A program made the position numbers and the translations under genes. From Spirodela intermedia (Eukaryota; Streptophyta; Magnoliopsida; Alismatales; Araceae), in contig LR746270.1 of the NCBI GenBank assembly GCA_902729315.2, forward strand, positions 2,598,501-2,662,500: a DNA stretch of 64,000 nucleotides. The letters are read 5' to 3'. Position 1 is the stretch's first letter; the number at the start of each line of letters is the position of its first letter. Below, piece by piece: positions 36,303-55,033 of this stretch. The notes under the pieces were generated by a model. The model searched no databases, had not been told where the DNA came from, and saw only the letters and a list, made by a program, of their open reading frames with translations.

Positions 36303-39300
36303 GATGCATTTGAAGGAATGATTTTATTCTCAACTCAAAGCTTATGCTGTGTAGTGGTAGTTCCTGTACTTGCTATTTATTCATGTGTAAAGTATAAATG
36401 AATCCGAATAGGTGACCGTCTGAAACACGGAGAGAATAAAATTTTCACATGGTGTCCGTAGAGTTGCCTTGACAAGATTTTTTAATAAATACTATCTAAA
36501 GATCTTTCATTTTATTAACTGTTGGTTGTAATCAAATGTTCTTGTTGGAGTTCTCGAGTAACTTATAAATAATATTGTGAAACCAGAAGCATTTAGATTG
36601 CTGGGCATTTCTGTGTTTTGTCCATCTGTTTGTTCATGTATGCCATCGACTACTTGTGTTTGTCTCACAAATTTTCCAATGACAGTTTCTTCTTCACCTT
36701 ACATGTATTCCTTTTTTATTTTGTATTTTTTTTTAATATGCTGTTGAATATTGTACTCAGAGCTCGAAGAACCTCATGACTCTCCTACTGTTGAGGAATC
36801 CAAATTTTCAGTTGGTGAAATAGTCATGGGTTATGTCGTTAAGGTGGAGAGCGAGTGGTTACGGCTAACAGTATCACGGCAATTCATGGCAAAGATGTTT
36901 ATTCTGGACACTTCTTCTGAACCGAATGAACTTATGGAATTTGAAAACCGTTATCATGTGGGGCAGCCTGTGTCTGGTCGTGTTCTCAGTATTAGTGAAC
37001 CAAAGAAGTTGTTGTGGGTAACTTCACTTCGATCGTCTGACTCAAATAGTGGTAGCGCTGTTTCATTAGACAATCCCAAAGAATCAGTTTCAGGTGACTC
37101 AGGCACCGAGCACATGCACGAAGGTGACATTGTGGGGGGAAGAATCAAGAAGATACTCCCTGGTGTTGGTGGGATTTTCGTACAGATCGGACCTCACCTA
37201 TGTGGAAGGGTTCATTTTACCGAGCTTACTGATCAGTGGATATCCGACCCGCTCTCAGGTTATACGGAGGGTCAATTTGTCAAATGTAAAGTCTTGGAAA
37301 TAAGCCGTCTTATGTCTGTACACGTGGATTTATCTTTGCGCCCTTCCTTACTAAGCCCCGGATCACCTCTCTCTGTAGAAGGGCAAGATAGTCTGTAAGT
37401 TATATGCTCGTTTTCTCTTTCCTTCTTGCAAGTTTGAACTTTTATTGCCAAGTAGTTGACGCAGTACCCTCCCTGCCTTATAATGGTTTGGATCTTGTAT
37501 GAATTCTTATGTCATCTCGTGGTTTCTGAAGCTTTTTCCCTTCTCCAATGGCAATTCGTGCATTTTTTATTTAATTTCACTTTGGAGAAACGACTGAAGC
37601 ATAGCAACAAATACGTGCATGCACTCACACATAATACTTTGCTGTTATTCCTGAATGTTAACAGTGCATGTATTTTCATTTTTATTTCGTGAATGCGATG
37701 CATATCTTATGTGTCGTTTTGTTTGTCTTAATTCTCCAGTTGCCCTTGGCGTGTGTTCGAGTGATTATATTTCCGTTTCAAAGCTAGACTAGCTCCATGA
37801 AAATCTGACCTTTTGGTTTCTGCATCTCTGGAACTATTTTGGATTTTATTTATCATTCATTTTTGTGTTTTGGGTAGAACAGATCAAGGCTTGATTTATT
37901 TGAGTGCTGCCTATTTTATTCGAGTCTGGATGCATAAATCTCAATTCTTATTCTACAACGTGCTTTCTTTAAATCGGTACTTATTTTGTTTGAGTGCCAC
38001 CCCAATCACAGTTCCAGTATTCATGACTAGACATTGTTTACCCTTTTTTTATTAGATTTTCTGTTATTTTTATGTAGGGACTCTGCTTATAAACGATTCG
38101 CTGATACCAAAGAACTTCAGCCAAATATGCCCGTCCAGGTACATTAGTTTATTGATAATAAATACCTGTTTGTTATTTATATATTTTAGTTGTCAGACTT
38201 TTAACAATTTTCTGTCCTTCTATCGCTAAAAATTTCTCCATAATATACAGGGCCTCTGAAACTCTAATGTTTTTAAGTTTCTACAAAAAAAATTGCTTTT
38301 CGGCATCTGATATCGATTCATATTAGTAAGTTGTCTGAGTACAATTTGGCTAATATTACTCTAAATGTGAAGTCATATTTTCACATTCGTTTCTGTGATA
38401 TTCGTTCGTTTGTGAGGATTCGGCCGTTGTTAATTGTTGTTATTCAGTTGCTGAGCCATATATTTACTCTAACATATGACTAGAAATGGTATTAATACTT
38501 GCAATAGTTGCTATTTCTCTCTTATCTCTATCTTTCCCATTAATTTGAACTCTAGTGACGTTTCTTGGTTGACCTTTTTTCAAAGTTGACTGAGAAATAT
38601 TTCTACAATAGTATATGTCATTTGATAGTGAGATTAGATTAACTGCAATAATGTCCACCGTTTTTGGGCTCGAATGACATGGGCTGTGGACTCAAGTTAT
38701 ATATGCATTATGTAAGTGGTTTGGGTCTTTTGGAAGATTGTGATGGCATCTGGAGCTGCTGCGGCTAAACCAGGATTAGGGGCAGTAATTTGTGGTGGTT
38801 AAATCTCATGCTGTCATTAGAAAAGGGGGAGCACTAGGTTTGTAGACAGTGATTTTGATACCTGTTTGATATAGCATTGGAATCCTCTCATACGAAAGCG
38901 TTTGGTATCTGGATAATGATAAAAAAAGTAGTCCATGAAGTTTAATTATCAATGAGGTCAAATTGAAGAACACACATCTTACCAAGCATTATAGTATGAG
39001 CTCTTAGAGATTATTCTGAGACATTGGTGTATTGAACCATTTGATTCTGCTGAATTAGCACGCATGTTATGTGTTTATTTTTCATTTCCTTTGGTGCCTT
39101 CATTATTTACAGCAAACACACCAAACAGTAGATCCTGCTGGATTTCATGCTCGTTTTCACTTTGTACTTTTAGGTTATAAAACGCTCCTAACATTTGCTA
39201 TGTTTTAGGGTTATATCAAGGGTGTCACACCTAAAGGATGCTTCGTTACTCTTTCGCGGAAAATTGATGCCAGAATACTTATATCGAACTTGTCTGATGG

Positions 39301-42300
39301 TTATGTTGAGAAACCTGAAGTTGAGTTTCATGTTGGAAAGCTGATAAATGGAAAGTAAGTGCTCATAAATTTTTATTTTTACGTTTCCATATTCGCTGAA
39401 TAACGTATAAATTTCCTCAGGGTGCTATCTGTCGATGTTTCATCTAAGAGAGTTGACTTAACACTGAAATCAGAGGCTGGAACAGGACCCTCAAAGTGTA
39501 GTTTATCTGATTTCAAGGGCTTACATGTTGGTGACGTTATATCTGGAAAAATTAAGAGGATTGAACCATATGGTTTATTTATCACAATTGCCAACTCTAA
39601 CATGGTAAACATGTCATACTTTTCTCTCCCTTCACTAATTTTTCATCCTGTGTTCTAATTCCATTTCCTTCTGATAGGTGGGTTTATGCCATATATCAGA
39701 ATTACCTGATACTAACAGCGAAGACATACGGACAAAATATATGGTGGGTGATAGTGCATCAGCGAAAATTTTGAAGGTAAACTTATTTTTACTTCTAGTT
39801 TGCAATGCACCCCTCAAGTTGCTTCGTCTCAGGCTTGGATTTGATCTGTTCTCTTCTACATTCTGGAGCCTTAGATGAAGTGGCCTGGATTTGATCTCTT
39901 TGTGCCTGATTTTGGTGAATCTTATGTCAGGTGGACATTGAGAGAAGGAGATTATCATTGGGAATGAAGAACATCGACTCCGAGGATGACAACAGTGCTC
40001 CCACTGTTTCACAAATCGATGAGAAGGAAACCGGTTCAAGTGACAATGGTCTTGTCATCATGCAGCAAAATAGCAGTCTGACTTCTACTGATGATATATA
40101 TGGTGAATTATCCACTGCTGCATGCCCAAACCTTGAGCAAGTCAAGACAAGGGCTTATGTTCCTCCACTAGAGGTCGTGTTTGACGATGATAATGATGAT
40201 TCCGATGTGGACAATGGCCTACGGGGAAGCCAAGAAGCTGTTTCTGACCAGAGTTTAGCTTCTAAAAAGAGCAGCAGACAGTTGAAGAGGAGAGAGAGGG
40301 AGGAGAGGTATGTCTGTCTTCCAGTATTATCTATCTAAAGCTGCTTCCGAGTTATGTAAATGTGATTTATTGTTGTGGATTGCGTGGCGCAGGGAAGCTG
40401 AGATTTCTGCCTCTGAACAAAGGAGACTGCAGCAGGACGTTCCAAGGACGGAAGACGAGTTTGAGAGACTTGTGAGGAGCTCGCCAAATAGCAGCTTCCT
40501 ATGGATCAAGTACATGGCCTTCATGCTGTCCCTGGCTGATGTAGAGAAGGCCCGCTCTATTGCCGAGAGGTCAGCTCCAAACTTTCTGACCTCCATAACT
40601 ATTTGCTCCATATAATGTCTTCCTCTCTTTCTCCTCCCCTCCCCCCCCCCTCTCTCTCTCTCTCTCTCTGTCTGATGGGTCGTGCATTTTTCTAGGGCGC
40701 TGAAGACGATAAATATCAGGGACGAAGATGAAAAGCTGAATATTTGGGTGGCCTATTTCAATCTAGAGAACGAATATGGAAACCCGCCAGAGGTGAGTGA
40801 AGACTTCCAACTATTATGCTCTTCGTCGTAATGATCCTCAGAACGCCGCTTGACTGTCTTGGAGGCTTTCATCAGGACGCTGTGAAGAAGATGTTCAAGA
40901 GAGCCTTGCAGTATTGTGATCCCAAGAAACTGCATCTGGCTCTCCTGGGGATGTACGAGAGGACTGACCAGCACAAGCTGGCCGACGAGCTTCTCGAAAA
41001 AATGGTGAAAAAATTCAAGAACTCGTGCAAGGTATTCATCATCATCGTGAACATTATCTAACCATTACTTCAGCTTTTCAGAATGCCCTCCATCAAAGAT
41101 AGTTTGATTGCCTTTTCCGTTCATGGGCCGTTGACTTTGAGGTTGATGCTGAAAATCCATCTGCTTTCCACGTCAGTGGTTCTTCCTAGTTTTAGTAATC
41201 TCGTTGATATGAAAAGGTTAATGTATGGGGTTTTACCCCCTTTCTTTCCCAAAAATTCTTCAAATAATCAGTTTTATTCACGGGGGAAAATGACAGCCGT
41301 GGCACCCCTTACCATTACTTCAGCTTTTCAGAATGCCCTCCATCAAAGATAGTTTGATCGACCTTTTCCGTTCATGGGCCGTTGACTTTGAGGTTGACGC
41401 TGAAAATCCACCTGCTCTGCACGTCGATGGCTCTTCCTAGTTATAGTAATCAAATCGTTGATATGAAGACGTTAATGCATGGGGTTTTACTCCCATTCTT
41501 TCCCAAAATTTCTTCAGATAACCATTTTTTATTCACTGGGGAAAATGAAAAGTGTGGCTGCCTCAAGAATTACGTGAGCTTTTTAGAATGCCCTCCATCA
41601 AAGAGAGTTTGTTTGACCGTTTGCATTCATTGGCCTTTGACTTTGAAGTTGATGCTGAAAATCCACCTGCTCTCCACGTCGATGGCTCTTCCTAGTTATA
41701 GTAATCAAATCGTTGATATGAAAACGTTAATGCATGTGTGTTTTTACCCCATTCTTTCCCAAAAATCTTCAAGTAACCTTTTTTATTTCAATGGGGGAAA
41801 ATGAAAGGTGTGGCTCCATCGCCTGCAAAGCTTTTTGAGACAGCAGAAGGAAGGAGTTCAGTCGGTCGTGAACCGGGCCCTCTTAAGCCTCCCCCGCAAG
41901 AAGCACATCAAGTTCATCTCGCAGGCTGCCATCCAGGAATTCAAGTTCGGCGAGCCCGACAGGGGCCGTTCCATGCTGGAAGGCGTCCTGAGGGAGTACC
42001 CAAAGAGGACCGACCTGTGGAGCATCTACCTCGATCAGGTAATCATCACCTCACGTCCTAAACTTTATTGAAAATGTCAATCACTGAGCATATATATATG
42101 TATATGGGCATAAATGCTGAGGTTTTCTGATTCTCACGATAGTAACAACCACAATAATTCAGGAGATCCGCCTCGGGGATGTGGACGTGACCCGGGCTCT
42201 GTTCGAGAGGGCCACCTGTTTAAGCCTGCCCCCAAAGAAAATGAAGGTATATGATTTTCTTAATCTGGTGTCTGAAACCAATCTCTTCCAGACTTCTGAA

Positions 42301-42994
42301 CTTTTACCAATTCTAGCCAGAATTATTATTATTTTTTCTCGTTTATGTTCCCTATCTGGTAAAAAGAATAGAAGAAAATGTGGCTCATATCATTTTCTTG
42401 ATTTTCTAGCAAGAATTAAGATTATGTGTTCTCTTTTATTTTGCCTGATCTGGGTCTGCCGTTATTTCTTATTCTGGAAAGTTAAAATAAAATAAAATAA
42501 AATAAAATGAGCGTAAATTTCATTTTCTTGATTTTCTTAATCTGGTGTCTTGATTTGAAGGCCCGATCCTGGGAAACCAATCTCTGCCAGATTTCTGGGT
42601 TTTTGTGAATTGTAGAGAGAATTTAGATTTTCTTGATTTTGTCGTTATTTTTTCTTCTGGTAAAAAAAAAATAGAGAAGAAAATGATGGTAATATCATTT
42701 TCTTTGATTTTATTGATTTTCTTGTGTTATCTTTTATTTTGCCTGATCTGGGTCTGTCGTAATTTTTTTCCTTTGCAGTAATTAGGAAAAAAAGAGAAAA
42801 TATTAAAAATCAGAATCATTTCATCTGTCATTGCCCCTGAAGCTCTTCCCCAGCTCTTAAGTTCCTCTCTGTCCTCGCAGTTTCTGTTCAAGAAATACCT
42901 TCAGTTTGAGAAATCCCTCGGCGGCGGCGGCGGCGAGAGGGTCGAGTACGTGAAGAACAAGGCACTAGAGTATGTGGAGAGCTCCCAGGCCTAG
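17404..42994 (+). CDS. RRP5: rRNA biogenesis protein RRP5 (S1-repeat and HAT/TPR protein)
   Basis: Forty exons, 1939 aa, phase kept throughout: 17404-17626, 17725-17954, 18252-18392, 18535-18711, 19654-19750, 20026-20141, 20251-20373, 20472-20543, 21639-21731, 21814-21927, 22055-22174, 22993-23178, 23279-23353, 23820-23956, 24764-24898, 25347-25492, 25583-25648, 26809-26918, 27037-27117, 27383-27457, 27557-27658, 32437-32602, 32709-32818, 32899-32982, 33081-33181, 34471-34621, 34732-34806, 34925-35078, 36761-37394, 38078-38138, 39209-39354, 39421-39604, 39678-39776, 39931-40307, 40393-40569, 40696-40792, 40876-41031, 41808-42038, 42163-42246, 42881-42994. Nucleolar RRP5 binds pre-rRNA and is needed for cleavages leading to both 18S and 5.8S/25S rRNA. 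Visible: a lysine-rich N-terminus (1-60); many S1 repeats with the G-x-V/I ... G-C-F-V and V-D-L-S-L-(K/R) signatures; an acidic linker (FDDDNDDSDVD) in exon 34; HAT/TPR repeats from about residue 1654 (DEFERLVRSSPNSSFLWIKY onward); a Gly run near the C-terminus. Introns 14, 21 and 24 appear to be GC-AG. Intron 21 hosts a retrotransposon. The intron 24 donor is uncertain: a GT site at 33002-33003 would add seven residues. Confidence 0.95.
28971..29338 (-). repeat. 3' LTR of the intronic Ty3/gypsy element
   Basis: On the minus strand it begins TGTTGCGAAGCC at 29338, immediately after the purine tract, and would end ...GGCCCGTAACA at 28971. It therefore has the TGTT...AACA termini typical of plant LTRs and a length of about 368 bp. 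There is no second LTR to confirm the borders. Confidence 0.65.
29339..29349 (-). other. Polypurine tract of the Ty3/gypsy element
   Basis: The minus strand reads GGGGGGAGTAA directly before the LTR start, the expected plus-strand priming site. It is just downstream of the polyprotein tail, which reads ...LVDKVKLMGGVMLRSQ. Confidence 0.65.
29350..31841 (-). pseudogene. pol: Broken pol gene: RT, RNase H, integrase, chromodomain-like tail
   Basis: Pieces in minus-strand order. Reverse transcriptase, 31841-31173, contains KLDLKLGYYQIRM, LMPFGLSNAPATFQ and the catalytic FDDILVYS. RNase H, 31143-30943, starts TDASGSGVGAILLQ. Integrase zinc-binding and core parts, 30586-30033, contain CPTCLQ and SYHPQTDGQTEVINR. 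The integrase C-terminal part, 29666-29433, contains GPVAYKLQLP and FHISQLK. The pieces are in different frames. In the integrase core the second acidic catalytic residue appears lost (VSNRG where the family has VSDR), so it is inactive on this evidence as well as by truncation. Confidence 0.8.
31795..31920. other. Scrambled filler sequence at the retrotransposon breakpoint
   Basis: Short words from the adjacent reverse-transcriptase region recur here out of order: GTCTTAGGTACAT (also near 31707), TTTTGAAAAAACTGATTT (also near 31763), TTTCATTCTGA (also near 31724), and CTCACTCAGAAG twice (near 31803 and 31904). This is the pattern expected from template switching during repair of a break. Confidence 0.6.
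33633..33669. repeat. Perfect 16-bp inverted repeat in RRP5 intron 25
   Basis: TTCATGCCAGCAACTC at 33633-33648 and its exact complement at 33654-33669 are separated by five bases (CCTGT), forming a strong predicted hairpin in DNA or pre-mRNA. No box C/D or H/ACA hallmarks are evident next to it. Confidence 0.8.
36259..36298. repeat. (CT)n microsatellite in RRP5 intron 28
   Basis: About 40 bases of CT repeat, pyrimidine on the sense strand. The surrounding 1.7-kb intron (35079-36760) shows no other recognisable element. Confidence 0.95.
40636..40669. repeat. Poly-C plus (CT)n tract in RRP5 intron 35
   Basis: A run of C residues followed by CT dinucleotides about 25 bases before the intron acceptor, pyrimidine on the sense strand. 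It probably serves as part of the polypyrimidine tract. Confidence 0.85.
41061..41817 (+). repeat. Triplicated 250-bp unit in RRP5 intron 37 including the acceptor
   Basis: Three tandem copies start near 41061, 41311 and 41566; the word GAATGCCCTC recurs at 41081, 41331 and 41586. Each copy ends in GGGGAAAATGA followed by a version of the intron 37 acceptor and the first bases of exon 38. The true junction is ATGAAAG/GTGTGGCTCC at 41807/41808. The decoys are GACAG/CCGTGGCACC at 41296/41297 and GAAAAG/TGTGGCTGCC at 41552/41553. Only the last copy continues into the conserved coding sequence. Confidence 0.85.
42252..42775 (+). repeat. Diverged tandem duplication in the last RRP5 intron
   Basis: Intron 39 (42247-42880) contains two copies of a 280-300 bp unit. 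TTAATCTGGTGTCT occurs near 42260 and 42538, and TTTATTTTGCCTGATCTGGG near 42435 and 42733. Copies differ by small indels, A-runs and an inserted AAAAT repeat at 42484-42509. Confidence 0.75.
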
Positions 42995-43118
42995 ATCCCT
43001 CCTCTTGGAATGCTCCATTCAACGGACGGCGGAGATTCGCCACTAATCCGATCCTGCGGTCCTGAGTACACCAATTTTGAAAGGTATTTATCGCATATAT
43101 CGCCTAGATTTCGGACTG

Positions 43119-43119
<1 letters not shown>

Positions 43120-43183
<64 letters not shown>
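43120..43183. repeat. (CT)32 microsatellite 3' of RRP5
   Basis: About 64 bases of CT repeat, 126 bases after the RRP5 stop codon and likely inside its 3' UTR, pyrimidine on the sense strand. Confidence 0.95.
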
Positions 43184-43186
<3 letters not shown>

Positions 43187-43665
43187 GGCTTGCGAGCACT
43201 GTAAGTGATCAAACAAAGAGCATGAGAGGAGGGCAGATAAAACCGTAAGCTCCCCGCTTCCTATTTCTGTGGAGTCTGATAATCACTACGCAGATCCGAA
43301 TTATATGCCCTCCATCCATTAATATGTATCCATTCCATTTATTTCCGCAATTTCTCCCTTTTTTCCCCAAATATGATTGTATTTTTCTTATTTATTTTAT
43401 CTGTATTTCATTCATTGCCAACGTCCTATCGTTATTATTGCCATTTTATTTTATTATTATTATTAGGATAATCAATCGTGGGTCAATTTTATTTTTTTTA
43501 TGGATCGATCAAACCGTGTGGGGGCCTAATTAATATGGAGATTGCTAGCGGTTGATGTTGCCATTAGATTTGGTTCATTTATGATACTGGGGCCCAGGCC
43601 CGAAGTTGTTGACCTTTTTGACTTTTACAGTATTGGACCTGGTCTAAGAAGGTGTACTCATCCTA

Positions 43666-43975
43666 GAAGCCCAGGCCTGCTTCGTAGTTGACTTTCTGTG
43701 CCGCTACCTTCTCCTCTGGGCGTTGACTTTTTGCGCCAGCTTCGTGGCCGACTGCCGCGGATCTCGGCTGAACCACCCGGGTTAAAAGAACTGAAGCGGT
43801 TGGCGAGCATGAGGCCCAGGCCAGGTTCGTAGTTGACTATCTGTGGTACCACCTTCTCCTCTGGGCGTTGACTTAATGGGCCAGCTTCGTAGCCGTCGGT
43901 ACCGGGGGTCTCGGCTGAACCGTCCGGTTTAAAGAAACCGAAACGGTAGGCGGCCATGAGGCCCAGGCCCGTCCC
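43666..43975. repeat. Two-copy 145-bp tandem repeat rich in TTGAC and GGCCCAGGCC
   Basis: ACCTTCTCCTCTGGGCGTTG recurs at 43706 and 43851. Both copies also share GCCCAGGCC, TTCGTAGTTGACT, CCAGCTTCGT and CTCGGCTGAACC. A third partial start (GAGGCCCAGGCCCG) follows at about 43957. Identity is roughly three quarters by eye. Confidence 0.8.
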
Positions 43976-44375
43976 AAAAAATGCGGCCCTTTTTGCGCAT
44001 TTGGCCTACTTACTCAGAAGAAGTAAGGTTAAAACGGCGGGCTCATACACAAGGGTAAAATAATCTTTCCGTCTCTCTGAAAAATAGCCGCCGAACAACA
44101 CTACGGATGTGCGGGGTGATAAAAGAAATACTTAGAATATGAGGCCTTTTAAGAAAATGGGAAACGCTTTGGGATATTTCTGGAAAGAGTCCTTGATTTT
44201 CTGTGGCCTTTGGGGTCGGTGCGCAGAAATTTTCGCATAACAAAAGATGGGGCCCACTCTCCCCCCCCCCGTTATCTTCTTCCCGCTCGGTGGGCCCTCC
44301 ACGCTCCTTTGGGGAATCATCTCTTCCCCCGCCCCCCCCTTCCTTTCCAACCCTAGCAGCCGGGGAGAAACCAGG

Positions 44376-44384
44376 TATAAAAAA
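44376..44384 (+). promoter_or_regulatory. TATA box of the importin-5 gene
   Basis: TATAAAAAA in a CAGGTATAAAAAACG context, 156 bases upstream of the ATG at 44532. It is a strong match to the plant consensus and well positioned. Confidence 0.65.
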
Positions 44385-44474
44385 CGCTGGAACTCTTGGG
44401 CCCTTGGAACCAGTCGCTGTGCTTCGCTGTGGTCTCTTCTTTCTCGTGTTCCTCCGGCCGCTTATCCATCCACA

Positions 44475-44483
44475 AAACCCTAA
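44475..44483 (+). promoter_or_regulatory. Telo-box in the importin-5 5' leader
   Basis: AAACCCTAA at 44475-44483, in the predicted leader between TATA box and ATG. TGGGCC motifs (site II) lie just upstream (near 44290 and 44398). The same pair occurs at RRP5. Confidence 0.55.
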
Positions 44484-44531
44484 ATAATCAGGCGGGGGAA
44501 GTGGGAGGGGAAGGGATCGGGGTTGAGGTCG

Positions 44532-54108
<9,577 letters not shown>

Positions 54109-54567
54109 GCCATCGCTGCCGCCACCGCCACCGCCGCGGCTGCAGCCGCAGCCGCTCCCTTCAGCTTGGGAAACAGTCAGTCCTCTCATCGTAGCCCGCC
54201 GCCGCCGCCACTCCCTCACACTCCCTCCTTCGTCCACCTGCTATGGCCATCGTCGTCGTCGTCGTCGTCATCATCATTATTATTATTATTACCCATTCTT
54301 TGGTAGATGCATTAAATTCCCTTGTCTGGGGATATCATTCTCCACAACAGTTGGCGGCACTCTCTACTAGCCCCTCAGGTTGCTGGCGGCGGTGGCGGGG
54401 GTGCCGCATGGGTTTTGACATACATATAGAGTGTGTAAAGTCAGCGTCTGCGATTTGTAATCAGTCCCCTGAATCTCCCAGCCCCTCCGAAAAAGGAACA
54501 GCGAGAAATGAGAAGTATGAGGAAAGAAAAAAACCGCCGCCTGTCAAGAATATTGGGTGTTCTTTCT
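54109..54567. other. Importin-5 3' flank with simple repeats
   Basis: Right after the stop come GCC/CCG triplet-rich sequence, a second copy of the last coding words (CAGTCAGTCCTCTCATC, near 54090 and 54173), and a (CGT)n(CAT)n(TAT)n microsatellite. No gene is seen. Confidence 0.6.
54249..54290. repeat. Compound triplet microsatellite
   Basis: CGT triplets pass into CAT and then TAT triplets, 140 bases after the importin stop codon. Confidence 0.9.
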
Positions 54568-54714
54568 AGCGGCCCGTCCAGAGAATGAAAGTTTAAAGAG
54601 CTGCTCTCTCTCTCTCTCTACAAGGCCCGCCTCATCATCATCCGCGTTGAACCCTTCTAGAGAAAACTGGGTAATATTTCTCGCAGCCCTTCAAGAGAGA
54701 AAGTTTTGAAAGTT

Positions 54715-54772
<58 letters not shown>

Positions 54773-54865
54773 CAAGATCAGTACCCGCCTTTCTCGTCGG
54801 ACACGTATGTCTAGAGAACAAAATTGGGTTTTATTTCTTGCAGTTCGTCTAGAGAAGGAAGGTTT

Positions 54866-54902
<37 letters not shown>

Positions 54903-55033
54903 ACAAGACGAGCAGGCCGTCTTCCTCGTTGTACCCGTCTAGGGAAGAAAGCTGGGTGCTGTACTTTCTCGCAGCCCGTCCAAAAGAGGAAAGAGTAAAG
55001 TTTAAGCGGCTGCTCTCTCTCTCTACAAGAAAT
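54568..55033. repeat. Four-copy minisatellite with embedded CT microsatellites
   Basis: A degenerate unit of 110-155 bp runs roughly CGCAGCCCGTCCAGAGAA, then GAAAGTTTAAAG, GCTGCT(CT)n, CTACAAGAC and CCGTCTAGAGAA. Copies start near 54570, 54682, 54838 and 54971. Length variation comes mostly from the CT tract (over 50 bases in copy 2). The array ends at the alpha-tubulin stop codon, so it forms the 3' end region of that gene and fills the gap between the convergent importin and tubulin genes. Confidence 0.8.

Larger units (their letters stand above)
42995..44374. other. Intergenic region between RRP5 and importin-5
   Basis: This holds a long CT microsatellite just after the RRP5 stop, an AT-rich middle, a two-copy 145-bp repeat, and then GC-rich importin promoter DNA with several TGGGCC motifs. 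No extra gene is supported. The frames at 43658-43957 (-) and 44203-44824 (+) are by-products of the repeat and of the importin 5' end. Confidence 0.6.

Noticed and set aside
54568-55033. Regular repeats resembling a CRISPR array
   Set aside because: The repeats are degenerate, contiguous and contain microsatellites in a plant genome; there are no unique spacers and no cas genes.
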